Source: Actinoplanes auranticolor (GTDB lineage: Bacteria; Actinomycetota; Actinomycetes; Mycobacteriales; Micromonosporaceae). Taken from it: DNA of 64,000 nucleotides. The stretch lies in assembly GCF_018332655.1 (NCBI RefSeq), contig NZ_BOQL01000095.1, positions 20,439 through 84,438 on the forward strand. The letters run 5' to 3'. Shown one piece after another: positions 25,509 through 34,077 of the stretch. The translations under genes and the position numbers were made by a program. The notes beneath the pieces are model-generated. The model worked only from the letters and a program-made list of their open reading frames with translations. It ran no database searches and was not told where the DNA came from. Within the stretch, counting starts at the first letter, position 1; each line of letters opens with the position of its first letter.

Positions 25509-27323
25509 ATGTGGATCTTCGCCCGGCGGGTGGCCGGGGCCGTCGCGGCGGTCGCCCTCGTACCACTGTGGCCCGCCACCGGCGCGCGCGCCGAACCTGG
25601 ACCGAAGGCGATCAGCGAAGCCCAGGCCGAGGTGCTCCGCCTGGCCGGCCTCGCCCCCACCCGGCCGGCCGGCCCGGCCAGCAGCCCGTCGGGCGGCCTG
25701 GCGAGCAGTCCGGCGGGCGGCCCGGCCGGCAGTCCGCCGGCGGCTGGTCCGGCGAGTGGCTGGGCTCCCGGGCCTTCCGCCGCCGAGTCCGGCCCCGGCG
25801 CCGGGCTCACCGCCGTCGGGGGCCGGCACACCTGCGCCGTCGTGCAGTACGCCGATCTCTGGTGCTGGGGCGGCAACAACCAGGGCCAGCTCGGCGACGG
25901 CGGCACCCGCGACTCGGCCCGGCCGGTGCGCGTCACCGGGACCGGCAAACTGGCCGACGCCGCCCGCCTGCTCGCCGTCCACTCGGGCAAGGTGCACACG
26001 TGCGCGCTCACCCTGGAGTACGCCGCCATGGGGCTGGTCGTCTACTGCTGGGGCGGCAACGACGAGGGGCAGCTCGGCGACGGCAGCTTCGCCGACCGGC
26101 ACCGGCCCGCGCAGGTCGCCGGCAACGCCGTGCAGGTGGTCACCGGCGCCGAGCACACCTGCGTGCTCGACGTCGAGCTGACCGTCTCCTGCTTCGGCCG
26201 CAACGACGCCGGTCAGCTGGGCTTCGGCACGCTCGGCACCAGCGAGGCCAACCCGCAGCAGGTGCCCGGGCTGACCGGCGTCATCGACCTGGCCGCCGGG
26301 GACGAGAGCACGTGCGCGCTGGAGCAGAGCGGCAAGCTCTGGTGCTGGGGTTCCGATGCGGACGGCCGGCTCGGCGACGGCGGCGGGGCCGGTGATCCGG
26401 CGCCCAGCCCGGTCGCGGTCGGCGGGGGGCCGTACACGGAGATCAGCGTCGGGGGCCGCCATGCCTGCGCTCTGGGCCCGAAGGGCGCGGCCTACTGCTG
26501 GGGTGCCGGCGACCGCGGGCAGCTCGGCCGGGCCGGCGACCCGTCGGCGCCGCGCCGGGTCGGCAGCCGCGCCTATACCGGCCTGCGCGCCGGTGGCGAC
26601 TCCACCTGCGGGCTCACCGGCGGCGGCACGGCGTACTGCTGGGGTGCCAACGACCGCGGGCAGCTGGCGACCGGCGACACCGTCGACCGGACCGCGCCGG
26701 CGCCGGTCGACCGGACGGGCATCCGCACCTCGACGCTGGTCCGGCTGGTGCTCGGGCGGCCGGCGCCGCTCGTCGCCGATGTCTCGGTCGGCGCCGGTGG
26801 CAGCTGTGCCGTGGACATCTCGCAGGCCGTCTACTGCACCCGGGGTGGCGTGCTCAGGGCCGTACCCCTGGCTCCCGGCCCCGTCACCGGCGTGCGGGCC
26901 GCAGCGAGGTCCGGTGGTCTGCGGGTCGGCTGGGCCGCGCCGGCCACGTCGGGCGCCGACCGGATCGCGGCCTACGTCGCCGTGGCCTTCACCGGCCGGA
27001 CCCTGGACGGCGGCCGGTCCTGCACCGCCCACCCGGCCCGCACCTGCACCATCACCGGCCTGACCGGCGGTACGCGCTACTCCGTGGTGGTCGCCGCGGT
27101 CAGCCACGGCGGCGTCTCCTTCAGCGCGCTCAGCCACGGCACCCCGCGCGCGGCCGGCCCGGGACTGCCGGTCACCGGGCCGGGTCCGCTCGCCGCGGTC
27201 GGCGTCTCTCTGCTCACCGTCGGATGGGCAGTGCTGCGGGCCGGTCGTTCGGTAAGCTGCCGCAACCGGATCCGAGGTGCGGTTCCCCGCGGGCCCGGCG
27301 ACGACGACGCGACGGCGCGGTGA
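25509..27323 (+). CDS. Secreted RCC1-repeat protein with FN3 domain and LPXTG-type wall anchor
   Basis: 604 residues from ATG 25509. A signal peptide (1-28) and a Pro/Gly/Ala linker lead to seven RCC1-type blades (about 95-440). Nearly every blade pairs HTCA with WCWG or YCWG, so each could hold one disulfide, as expected for an exported propeller. A fibronectin type III domain follows (about 450-540). LPVTG at 553-557, a hydrophobic helix and a basic tail form a sortase signal, although the tail (about 27 residues) is longer than usual. The role is unknown; surface binding is likely. Confidence 0.88.
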   Translation: MWIFARRVAGAVAAVALVPLWPATGARAEPGPKAISEAQAEVLRLAGLAPTRPAGPASSPSGGLASSPAGGPAGSPPAAGPASGWAPGPSAAESGPGAGLTAVGGRHTCAVVQYADLWCWGGNNQGQLGDGGTRDSARPVRVTGTGKLADAARLLAVHSGKVHTCALTLEYAAMGLVVYCWGGNDEGQLGDGSFADRHRPAQVAGNAVQVVTGAEHTCVLDVELTVSCFGRNDAGQLGFGTLGTSEANPQQVPGLTGVIDLAAGDESTCALEQSGKLWCWGSDADGRLGDGGGAGDPAPSPVAVGGGPYTEISVGGRHACALGPKGAAYCWGAGDRGQLGRAGDPSAPRRVGSRAYTGLRAGGDSTCGLTGGGTAYCWGANDRGQLATGDTVDRTAPAPVDRTGIRTSTLVRLVLGRPAPLVADVSVGAGGSCAVDISQAVYCTRGGVLRAVPLAPGPVTGVRAAARSGGLRVGWAAPATSGADRIAAYVAVAFTGRTLDGGRSCTAHPARTCTITGLTGGTRYSVVVAAVSHGGVSFSALSHGTPRAAGPGLPVTGPGPLAAVGVSLLTVGWAVLRAGRSVSCRNRIRGAVPRGPGDDDATAR

Positions 27324-27347
27324 CCCGGGCCGGGACGGGAGCCATCG

Positions 27348-27827
27348 ATGGAAGAGATCGGGCTGCGCGCGGTGCGCGACGACGATCTGGACCTGCTCTA
27401 CGACCAGATGCGCGATCCCGTCGCGGTGCGGATGGCCGCGTTCACCGCGGACGATCCCGACGACCGGGCCGCCTTCGACGCGCACTTCACCCGGCTGCGC
27501 ACCGACCCGGAGATCCTGATGCTGGCGATCACCGTCGACGGGGAGCTGGCCGGCACGGTGGCCAGTTTCCCGGTCGGCGAGGACACCGAGATCACCTACT
27601 GGCTGGACCGGGCGCGATGGGGGCGGGGCATCGCGACCCGCGCCGTCGAGCTGCTGCTCGACCTGGTGCCGGTGCGGCCGATCACGGCCCGGGCGGCCAG
27701 CGACAACGCCGGCTCGCTGGCGGTGCTGCGCAAGGCCGGCTTCCGGCCGGTCGGCAAGGAGATCGCGTATGCGACCGCCCGCGGCGAGGAGATCGAGGAG
27801 ACGATCCTGCGCCTGGACGAGCCCTGA
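27348..27827 (+). CDS. GNAT-family N-acetyltransferase
   Basis: 159 residues from ATG 27348. The order is that of RimJ/RimL-like GNATs: an N-terminal strand IGLRAVRDDDLDLLYDQM, the central strand ITYWLDRARWGRGIATRAV holding the acetyl-CoA loop (WGRGIA), and the ending AASDNAGSLAVLRKAGF. The substrate is unknown. It is followed by a shared terminator with the convergent DUF3455 gene. Confidence 0.88.
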   Translation: MEEIGLRAVRDDDLDLLYDQMRDPVAVRMAAFTADDPDDRAAFDAHFTRLRTDPEILMLAITVDGELAGTVASFPVGEDTEITYWLDRARWGRGIATRAVELLLDLVPVRPITARAASDNAGSLAVLRKAGFRPVGKEIAYATARGEEIEETILRLDEP

Positions 27828-27841
27828 CCCGGCTGACGAGA

Positions 27842-27880
27842 GATGCCGGTGCACCGCCGCATCGGCGGGGCACCGGCATC
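27842..27880. terminator. Bidirectional terminator
   Basis: GATGCCGGTGC and GCACCGGCATC enclose a second stem, CCGCCG/CGGCGG, with a CAT loop. The whole forms a nearly continuous 17-base-pair hairpin with one mismatch, 14 bases after the acetyltransferase stop and 34 bases from the opposing stop. Confidence 0.88.
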
Positions 27881-27914
27881 CGGCCCCTCGGAAAGGTTCA
27901 GTGCCTCAAGAAGG

Positions 27915-28508
27915 TCAGCTCTTCTTGAAGAAGCGGTACACGGCCTGGTACGACACGGTGGTCGTGGCGCCGGTGGTGCAGGTCGTGGCCGGGGCCACCC
28001 CACCGACCGTGGCCAGGCGCTGGATGAAGGTGACGTCACCGAAGACGCCGGGGCCGCGGCTGGCCTTCGCGGTGATGAGCAGCTGCGGGATGCTGTTGGG
28101 CGTCGCCGACGGTGCCGGCACCGGCCCGGTGCCCTCGACCAGCGAGCCGTCGTCCGGTGACTGCCAGCTCGGACCGCGGAAGTGCAGCGCCGAGGCGGCC
28201 TTGACCGGCTTCACGGAGATGCCGGTCAGCGAGGCGGCCGGCTCGATCAGGGTCCACTTGGCGTCCGTACAGCCGTAGATCTGCACGCCCTTGGCCCGGA
28301 AGACCGAGCTCAGGGTGTGGCCGGCCGGCGGGACGAGGGCGGCCGGCACGGTGGTGGCACCGCCGAGGAACCGGTCGGCCGCGCTCGCCACGGCGGCGGG
28401 AGCGGGGGCGGGCTTGTCGTCAGCGGAGGAGACGCCGGCGGAGACGCCGACGAGCGCCAGTGCGGCGGCGCCGACCCCGGCCGAGATACGGACAGTCCTG
28501 GTCTTCAA
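27915..28508 (-). CDS. Secreted DUF3455 protein
   Basis: 197 residues from TTG 28508, preceded by GGAGGATCT. Residues 1-29 are a signal peptide (VGAAALALVGVSAGVSSA). Family landmarks are VPAALVPPAGHTL, KGVQIYGC, WTLIEPAASL, GPSWQSPDDGS, IPQLLITA and VTFIQRLATVGG. Two cysteines (IYGC and TTC) may form a disulfide. No activity is known for the family. The gene is a single unit between two terminators. Confidence 0.87.
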   Translation of the reverse strand: MKTRTVRISAGVGAAALALVGVSAGVSSADDKPAPAPAAVASAADRFLGGATTVPAALVPPAGHTLSSVFRAKGVQIYGCTDAKWTLIEPAASLTGISVKPVKAASALHFRGPSWQSPDDGSLVEGTGPVPAPSATPNSIPQLLITAKASRGPGVFGDVTFIQRLATVGGVAPATTCTTGATTTVSYQAVYRFFKKS

Positions 28509-28649
28509 AGATCCTCCACAGTAGGGTGTTGCGCCCGACCCACCCTAGGGCTACCGTCCGCGACGGTCTCTTAACTGCGGCTCAAGTCTTCCGCAGGTTT
28601 ACCCCAGGAATTCGTGGAGGAAGATCGCCCGGCGCCGGGGCGCGCACGC

Positions 28650-29477
28650 TCAGTTGGTGGGGTAGAAGCCCGTCGGAAGCTCGGTGCTGTGCTTCGGGGC
28701 GCGGCCGCGCATGCGCAGCCGCAGCAACAGGCCGACGCCGAGGAAGACCAGGATCCCGCCGACGATCAGCCCGGCCCCGAGCAGGCTGGGCGTGCCGGTG
28801 TCGTTGCCCGAGGCGGGCACCGCGGCGACGTCCACGTCCTTGTCGGTGGGCTCGGGTTCGGCGGTGGCCTCGTCGTCCGCCGACTCCTCCGGTTCGGGGG
28901 AGGACTCGCTCGGCGACGGGCTGGGCTCCGGGCTGGGCGACTTGCTCTCCTCCTGTTCCTCCCGTTCCTCCCGCTCGGCCTTGACCTCGCTGCGCGAGCT
29001 CGTCTCCTGCAGCAGCGTGCGGCCCGCGTTGAAGGCCTGCGCGCGGAAGGTGACCCGGCCCGGTTCGGCGTCGTCGTCGAAGGCGATCTGGTAGCGGGCG
29101 GTCACCGTACGGCCACGGCACAGCACGCCGGGGTCGAGCTGCACGTCGGTGATCCGGGCGGTGCCGGCGGCGACGTTCTGCACCTGGACGGGGAAGTCGC
29201 CGTCCTCGTCGCGGGCCACCTCCACCTCGTTCAGGCCGGGCCCGTCCACCTCGATGAGCAGCGACCAGCGCACCTTGACGCACCGGTTCTGCTCGCTGGT
29301 GACGACCACGGTGACCCGGCGCGCGTCGTCCCCCGCGGTGAAGGTGTCCGGCAGCTCGGTGATGGCCACCTCGAAGCCCGGCTCGACCGCGGACGCCCGG
29401 CCGGGCATGATCAGGGTCGCGGCCGTGGCGGCCAGGATGGCGCACAGCAGAGCAGCGCGATGCCGCACAGCAATCAT
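28650..29477 (-). CDS. Exported protein with acidic Ser/Pro/Glu stalk and C-terminal membrane anchor
   Basis: 275 residues from ATG 29477. GTG 29468 is better spaced from the GAGGAG and may be the true start. After a signal peptide (to about residue 29), a beta-rich domain with two cysteines (NRCVKVRW and VLCRGRTV) spans about 31-165. A long charged stalk follows (EREEREEQEESKSPSPEPSP), then one helix (LLGAGLIVGGILVFLGVGLLL) and a basic tail. There is no LPXTG before the helix. The function is unknown; the form is that of a surface-displayed module on a stalk. Confidence 0.75.
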   Translation of the reverse strand: MIAVRHRAALLCAILAATAATLIMPGRASAVEPGFEVAITELPDTFTAGDDARRVTVVVTSEQNRCVKVRWSLLIEVDGPGLNEVEVARDEDGDFPVQVQNVAAGTARITDVQLDPGVLCRGRTVTARYQIAFDDDAEPGRVTFRAQAFNAGRTLLQETSSRSEVKAEREEREEQEESKSPSPEPSPSPSESSPEPEESADDEATAEPEPTDKDVDVAAVPASGNDTGTPSLLGAGLIVGGILVFLGVGLLLRLRMRGRAPKHSTELPTGFYPTN

Positions 29478-29874
29478 CTCCTCACGCTATGGCGTCAACG
29501 TGCACGCACGTGAGGTAGTTCGGGACAGCCGGGCGAAAGGTTCACCCCGGACCGGTGATTCCCGCCTCGATAACACTTTATTTTTGCCTTAGCCCCGGGT
29601 TTCCCAGCGGTGTCCTGCCTGGTCAGAGTACTTCTGGGCGAGATCGCTAGCATGCTCGCGCAAACTTGGCGGCAAAGAACTTCCCGAACGTTCATCCGAA
29701 CCCCGGCCCCACACGTAGATGGGGGAGGGCAGGAGACCGGCTTTCACACAGGGTGAGGAAGGGCAGGCCGTCGGTACACCGGCCCGACAGTAACGAGCGC
29801 GGGGCATCCCCCACGGATGCCGGCGTCCCGACCGCCCAGGACGGACGCCGTACCGCTGCGGAGAACGAGGAGTT
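29478..29874 (+). promoter_or_regulatory. Long 5' leader of the redox-kinase operon, possible structured RNA
   Basis: This 397-base gap between divergent genes has no ORF of interest. It is locally AT-rich near 29560-29590 and A-rich near 29660-29690, fitting promoters. The segment 29718-29800 reads GGGGGAGGGCAGGAGACC, CAGGGTGAGG and then CCCGACAGTAAC. This loosely recalls the conserved blocks of the ydaO (c-di-AMP) riboswitch. CGGCGTCC (29821-29828) and GGACGCCG (29843-29850) can form an 8-base stem that might serve as expression platform. GAGGAG precedes the ATG at 29875. The riboswitch reading is weak. Confidence 0.35.
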
Positions 29875-31857
29875 ATGGCCCGGACGAAGATGAACCAGCG
29901 ATCCGCCAGTCGTGTGGACGTCCCGATGAGCGCTACCGGCGGCCGAACACCGCCGTCGATGATCACCTTCGCGGTGCTCGGCGTCTCCATCCTCGCCGCG
30001 CTCTGGGCCGCTGCGATGCTGACCCCCGCCGGTCAGAAGGCATACGTGTACGTCTTCGCGTACACCGAGTTCTACGTGGGCGTCGTCGCGCTCGTCTCGC
30101 TCTCGATCACCATCATGGTGGGACTGGTCGCCACCGACCGGCTGGTCCTGTCGATCCGGCAACGGGTGCTGCTGCAGTCCGCGCACCGCACCACCGGCGT
30201 GATCGCGGTCGTCGCTCTCTTCTTCCACGTCTGGACGAAGGTCGCGATGGACTACGTCAGCGTGATGGACGTGTTCGTGCCGTTCCTCGCGCCGTACAAG
30301 ACGATGCTCATCGGTTTCGGCACCCTCTCCGGTTACATCATGGTGATGGTGATGTGGACCGGTATCGCCCGGTCGCGGTTCATCGGCCGGGGCAAGCCCT
30401 GGATGTGGCGGGGCATCCACGCGGTCTCGTACCTGATGTGGCCGATCGCCCTGCTGCACGGCCTCGGCGCCGGTCGCGCGGCGAAGCCGTGGGTCATCGT
30501 CTCCTACATCATCTGCATCCTGCTGGTGCTGGTCGGCCTGGCCGTGCGCCTCTCCGTGCGGCTGAACCGCCGCAAGGACTTCGCGTCGCAGGCCGGCACC
30601 GGCACCGGCAAGATCCAGCCGGTCGGCAAGCTGGTCCCCACCACGACCCCGAGCATCAAGAGCCGCGGCAAGAGCCGCCGCGACGACGCGGTCGTCGTCG
30701 ACGGTTCCGCCGCCCTGGCGACCTGGTCGCCGGCCGCCCGGGCCACGGGCGCGCCGCCGCTGACCGAGACCGCCGCCAAGCCCGTCAGTGCCAAGCCCGC
30801 GAGCGCGCCGATCAGCGTCCCGCCGGAGCCCGGGCGCCGGCCGCGCCGCGGCGTCGACGACGAGGAGCGGGTCCGCCGCCGCCGCGACTTCGACGACGCC
30901 CCCACCCAGCGGTGGGAGTTCGAGGAGGACGACCTGCCGGCGCCGCGCTCGCGTCGCTACGCAGAGGAGGACGCCCCGGCGCCCCGCCAGCGCCGCGCCG
31001 CCGAGGGTTTCGACGAGCCGACCAGCGCCATGTCGCGCCGGGCCCTCGACGAAGGGCTGCGCAGCTACGCCGACGAGGACGAGGTGCCGGTGCCGCGCGG
31101 CCGCCGGCGTGCCGACGACCCGTACGCCGAGGAGCCCCCGGCCCGCTCGCGCCGCTACGCCGGCACCGAGTTCGAGGAGGAGGCCCCGGTCGCCCGGTCC
31201 CGGCGCTACGCCGGCACCGAGTTCGAGGAGGAGGCTCCCGTCCGCGGCCGGCGCTACGCCGAGGACGAGGACATGGCCGCCCCGCGCTCCCGCCGCGTCG
31301 CCGAGGAAGACCTGCACGCGCCGCGCTCCCGCCGCGTCGTCGAGGACGATGCGCCGCGCTCCCGGCGGGTCGTCGCGGAGGAAGCCACGCGCTCCGGGCG
31401 TTTCGCCGCCGACGAGGACGTCCCGGCCCCGCGGCAGCGTCGCTACGTCGAGGACGACCGGTACGAGGAGGCGCCGCCACCGCGGCGGCGGTCCGCCCGC
31501 TACCCGGACGACGAGCCACCGCGCCCGTCCCGCTCGTCGCGTTACGCCGACGATGGCGAGACTGCGCCCCGGACCCGGCGCGACCGGGGCGCCGACGTCG
31601 ACAGCGCCGACTCGGGACGACACAGCCGCAGTGAATTCGTGGATCTGGCCGGGGCGCCCCGCGCCGTGGCCGGTCCGGACCTGGAACCCGACGAGACGCC
31701 GACCCTGGTCGACATGGCGTCGCGCCGGGCCCGCCGGGCCACCCAGCAGGAACCAGCCCGAGCGGCGAGCCGGGGGGCTCGCCGCGGCAGCAGGGGCAGA
31801 GCGGACGAATCGGCTGACGACGTGTACTGGCGTCAGCTGCGAGGGGAAGCACAGTGA
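29875..31857 (+). CDS. Ferric-reductase-like bis-heme membrane protein with long R/E-rich repeat tail
   Basis: 660 residues. About six helices lie in residues 28-225. His104 and His118 (13 apart in between) on one helix, and His182 and His195 on another, give the two-by-two histidine pattern of ferric reductase/NOX-type b-heme domains. No FAD/NAD domain follows. Instead, residues about 240-640 are a cytoplasmic tail with some 14 repeats like RSRRYAEED, RSRRVAEED and RQRRYVEDD, rich in alternating Arg and acidic residues. A 51-base tandem duplication (31153 and 31204) shows the tail growing. Its stop overlaps the next frame (GTGA). It would pass electrons across the membrane, perhaps from the downstream flavoprotein. 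Confidence 0.87.
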   Translation: MARTKMNQRSASRVDVPMSATGGRTPPSMITFAVLGVSILAALWAAAMLTPAGQKAYVYVFAYTEFYVGVVALVSLSITIMVGLVATDRLVLSIRQRVLLQSAHRTTGVIAVVALFFHVWTKVAMDYVSVMDVFVPFLAPYKTMLIGFGTLSGYIMVMVMWTGIARSRFIGRGKPWMWRGIHAVSYLMWPIALLHGLGAGRAAKPWVIVSYIICILLVLVGLAVRLSVRLNRRKDFASQAGTGTGKIQPVGKLVPTTTPSIKSRGKSRRDDAVVVDGSAALATWSPAARATGAPPLTETAAKPVSAKPASAPISVPPEPGRRPRRGVDDEERVRRRRDFDDAPTQRWEFEEDDLPAPRSRRYAEEDAPAPRQRRAAEGFDEPTSAMSRRALDEGLRSYADEDEVPVPRGRRRADDPYAEEPPARSRRYAGTEFEEEAPVARSRRYAGTEFEEEAPVRGRRYAEDEDMAAPRSRRVAEEDLHAPRSRRVVEDDAPRSRRVVAEEATRSGRFAADEDVPAPRQRRYVEDDRYEEAPPPRRRSARYPDDEPPRPSRSSRYADDGETAPRTRRDRGADVDSADSGRHSRSEFVDLAGAPRAVAGPDLEPDETPTLVDMASRRARRATQQEPARAASRGARRGSRGRADESADDVYWRQLRGEAQ

Positions 31858-31922
31858 CTGAGCGCGCCATCGACCGGATCGCCCGCCCCGGCGATGCCAC
31901 CCGCAGCGGGGCATCGTCTTGA
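31854..31922 (+). CDS. 22-residue coupling ORF between the heme protein and the NuoF-like gene
   Basis: GTG 31854 overlaps the heme-protein stop and has a good Shine-Dalgarno sequence (GAGGGG seven bases earlier). It encodes MTERAIDRIARPGDATRSGA plus two serines, and ends TGA at 31920-31922. That stop overlaps the TTG (31919) of the NuoF-like gene, which lacks its own ribosome site. It may exist to hand ribosomes to the TTG. Alternatively, a base error hides an N-terminal extension of the flavoprotein. Confidence 0.45.
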   Translation: MTERAIDRIARPGDATRSGASS

Positions 31923-33391
31923 GCGCCGATCTGGTCCCTCCGGTCACCAGCATCGGAACACCGCGGATCACCGCGGGCTTCGACGAGTACGGCCGCCTGG
32001 ACCTGATCGCGCACCAGGAGGTGCACGGCGGCTTCGCGGCGCTGTCCAGCGGTGAGCTGATCGGCCTGGCCGACCGGATCGAGCTGCGCGGCCGCGGCGG
32101 CGCCGGGTTCCCGTTCGCCCGCAAGGTGCGCGCGGTGCTCGACTCCTGCCAGCGCCAGGACCTGCCGCCGGTGATCGTGGTGAACGCCACCGAGGGCGAG
32201 CCGCCGTCGTGGAAGGACAAGGCCGTGCTGACCCGCGGCCCGCACCTGATCCTGGACGGAGCGGCCCTGGCCGCCGCCGCGCTCGACGCCGAAGAGATCG
32301 TGATCGGCATCGCCGACGACGGTATCGGCCAGGACTCGCTGGCCGCGGCCCTGGCCGAGCGCCGGATGCCGGTGCCGACCCGGATCGTCACGGTCCCGCA
32401 CCGGTTCATCTCCGGCGAGGGCGGCGCCCTGGTCCGCGGTATCAACGGCGAGGCGCACATCCCGCCCGGCCGCAAGGTCCGCTCCAGCGACAACGGTGTC
32501 GGCGGGCTGCCCACGCTGCTGTCCAACGCGGAGACGTACTCGCAGCTCGCCATCGCGGCCCGCCTCGGCCCGTGGGAGTACAACGCCGTCGGCATCCCGG
32601 AAGAACCCGGCACGGTCATGCTGACCGTCGGCGGCTCGGCCACCGCACCCGCCGTGGTCGAGGCACCGACCGGCACGCCGCTGATGGACGTGCTCACCAT
32701 GTGCGGCGCCGACATCGGCCCCGGCCTGCTGGTCGGCGGCTACCACGGCAAGTGGATCACCGCCGAGGCGGCGAAGACGGTGACCATCTCCCGCAAGGGC
32801 TTCGCCAAGGTCGGCGGCACGCTGGGCGCCGGCATGCTGATCCCGATCGGCTCGTCGACCTGCCCGCTGGGCGAGGTCGCCCAGGTCACGCAGTACCTGG
32901 CGGGCGAGTCGGCCGGCCAGTGCGGCCCGTGCCGGCTCGGCCTGCCGGACCTGGCCCGCGCGGTGACACTGGTGGCGCTGGGCGGTAGCGCGCTGGAGAA
33001 CGTCCGGCAGGCAGCCGGCGTGGTCAAGGGCCGCGGCGCCTGCAGCCACCCCGACGGCACGGCCCGGTTCGCCCTGTCGGCACTCGAGGTCTTCGCCCGC
33101 GACGTGGAGCTGCACGCCAACGGGGAGGGCTGCGGGAAGCAGGTGCGAGGCATCCTGCCGCTGCCGTACCACACCGATCAGGGGGCGCGGAAGCTGGCTG
33201 TGGACTGGTCGCGGTGTGACGGTCATGGGCTGTGCTCGGCGGTCGCTCCGGAGATCATCCGGCTGGACGCGAACGGCTTCCCGGCGTTCCCGCAGACGCC
33301 GCTGCCGCCTTGGCTCGAGAACGGTGCCCGCAAGGCCGTCAACGTTTGCCCGGCTTTGGCTCTGCGGCTGACGGAAGCGGTGAAGAAGTGA
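31919..33391 (+). CDS. NuoF-like flavoprotein fused to a C-terminal ferredoxin
   Basis: 490 residues from TTG 31919. The N-terminal NuoF/51-kDa part has LRGRGGAGFPFARKVR and VVNATEGEP (the FMN/NADH region). A soluble-ligand-binding segment follows, then the iron-sulfur region GQCGPCRLG and GACSHPDG. Compared with NuoF (SCGxCxPC), the first cluster cysteine is Ala (SAGQCGPC), so the cluster ligand set is altered; the Cys in SSTCPLG could substitute. From about residue 425, a ferredoxin domain carries RCDGHGLCSAVAPEI and NVCPALAL, three cysteines typical of a [3Fe-4S] type. It is likely the cytoplasmic NAD(P)H-oxidising entry point for the operon. Confidence 0.9.
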   Translation: MSADLVPPVTSIGTPRITAGFDEYGRLDLIAHQEVHGGFAALSSGELIGLADRIELRGRGGAGFPFARKVRAVLDSCQRQDLPPVIVVNATEGEPPSWKDKAVLTRGPHLILDGAALAAAALDAEEIVIGIADDGIGQDSLAAALAERRMPVPTRIVTVPHRFISGEGGALVRGINGEAHIPPGRKVRSSDNGVGGLPTLLSNAETYSQLAIAARLGPWEYNAVGIPEEPGTVMLTVGGSATAPAVVEAPTGTPLMDVLTMCGADIGPGLLVGGYHGKWITAEAAKTVTISRKGFAKVGGTLGAGMLIPIGSSTCPLGEVAQVTQYLAGESAGQCGPCRLGLPDLARAVTLVALGGSALENVRQAAGVVKGRGACSHPDGTARFALSALEVFARDVELHANGEGCGKQVRGILPLPYHTDQGARKLAVDWSRCDGHGLCSAVAPEIIRLDANGFPAFPQTPLPPWLENGARKAVNVCPALALRLTEAVKK

Positions 33392-34074
33392 CGGTGTCCA
33401 GGGTCGGTGCCGGGCTGTTTTCCGGGCTGGTGCTCGGTCGCCGGCCCGGGCTGGTGCCCGGTGGGCGGCGTGGGCGGGTGTTTGTCGGGCTGGTTGCTGG
33501 GGTTCTTGCCGGGCTTCTCGCGGGGTGCGGCTCGGAGCCGGTTGCCACCTCGCAGGCCGCCGAGGGTGCTGCGCCGGCCGCGGCCGGGGTCGCTTCGGCC
33601 GCTGGGGCTGACGCCGGGACCGCTTCGCCTGCTGGGGCCGCGCCCGGTGGGGCCGCCGCGCCCGCGGCTGTGCCGGCGTCGCTGAAGTTCACCGGCACGA
33701 CCTTGGACGGCAAGGCCTTCGACGCGGCGACCATGGCGGGCAAGCCGACGATCCTGTGGTTCTGGGCGCCGTGGTGCGCGACCTGCGCGAGCGAGGCCAT
33801 GTCGATCGCCGACCTGCAGGAGGAATACGCGGGCAAGCTGAACATCCTGGGGATCGCGGGGATGGGCAACAACAAGGACATGCACGAGTTTGTCTCGGAT
33901 CTGGAGGTGGGCGCGGTGCCGCACCTGGACGACGAGCCGGGCAAGCTGTGGAAGAAGTTCGGCATCAAGGAACAGAGCACCTACGTGATCCTCGACAAAG
34001 CGGGCAAGGTCGTCGTCACCGGTTATCTGGACGATCTGCAGCTGACCACCAAGGTCAAGTCGCTGGTGGCGTGA
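33388..34074 (+). CDS. Thioredoxin-fold lipoprotein (TlpA/redoxin-like)
   Basis: 228 residues from GTG 33388, overlapping the previous stop (GTGA). Lipobox LLAGC places the lipidated cysteine at 47, and an Ala/Gly-rich linker continues to about residue 96. The redoxin domain follows, with WFWAPWCATC: the CxxC pair is Cys130 and Cys133. The ending QSTYVILDKAGKVV carries the usual beta-strand next to the active site (here T-Y instead of cis-Pro P, worth checking). It acts on the outer face of the membrane, where it needs a reductant that the next gene can supply. Confidence 0.9.
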   Translation: MTVSRVGAGLFSGLVLGRRPGLVPGGRRGRVFVGLVAGVLAGLLAGCGSEPVATSQAAEGAAPAAAGVASAAGADAGTASPAGAAPGGAAAPAAVPASLKFTGTTLDGKAFDAATMAGKPTILWFWAPWCATCASEAMSIADLQEEYAGKLNILGIAGMGNNKDMHEFVSDLEVGAVPHLDDEPGKLWKKFGIKEQSTYVILDKAGKVVVTGYLDDLQLTTKVKSLVA

Positions 34075-34077
34075 GCC

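Noticed and set aside
24474..27854. A 1126-codon open frame on the minus strand, antisense to the methyltransferase and RCC1 genes
   Set aside because: Low-complexity Arg/Ala/Gly product with no family pattern. Very long antisense frames are common in GC-rich DNA, and the plus-strand genes are clear.
29718..29760. Cobalamin (B12-box) riboswitch, because GGGCAGGAGACCGGC resembles the B12 box
   Set aside because: The box should be at the 3' end of a long conserved core, and the expected upstream blocks are missing.
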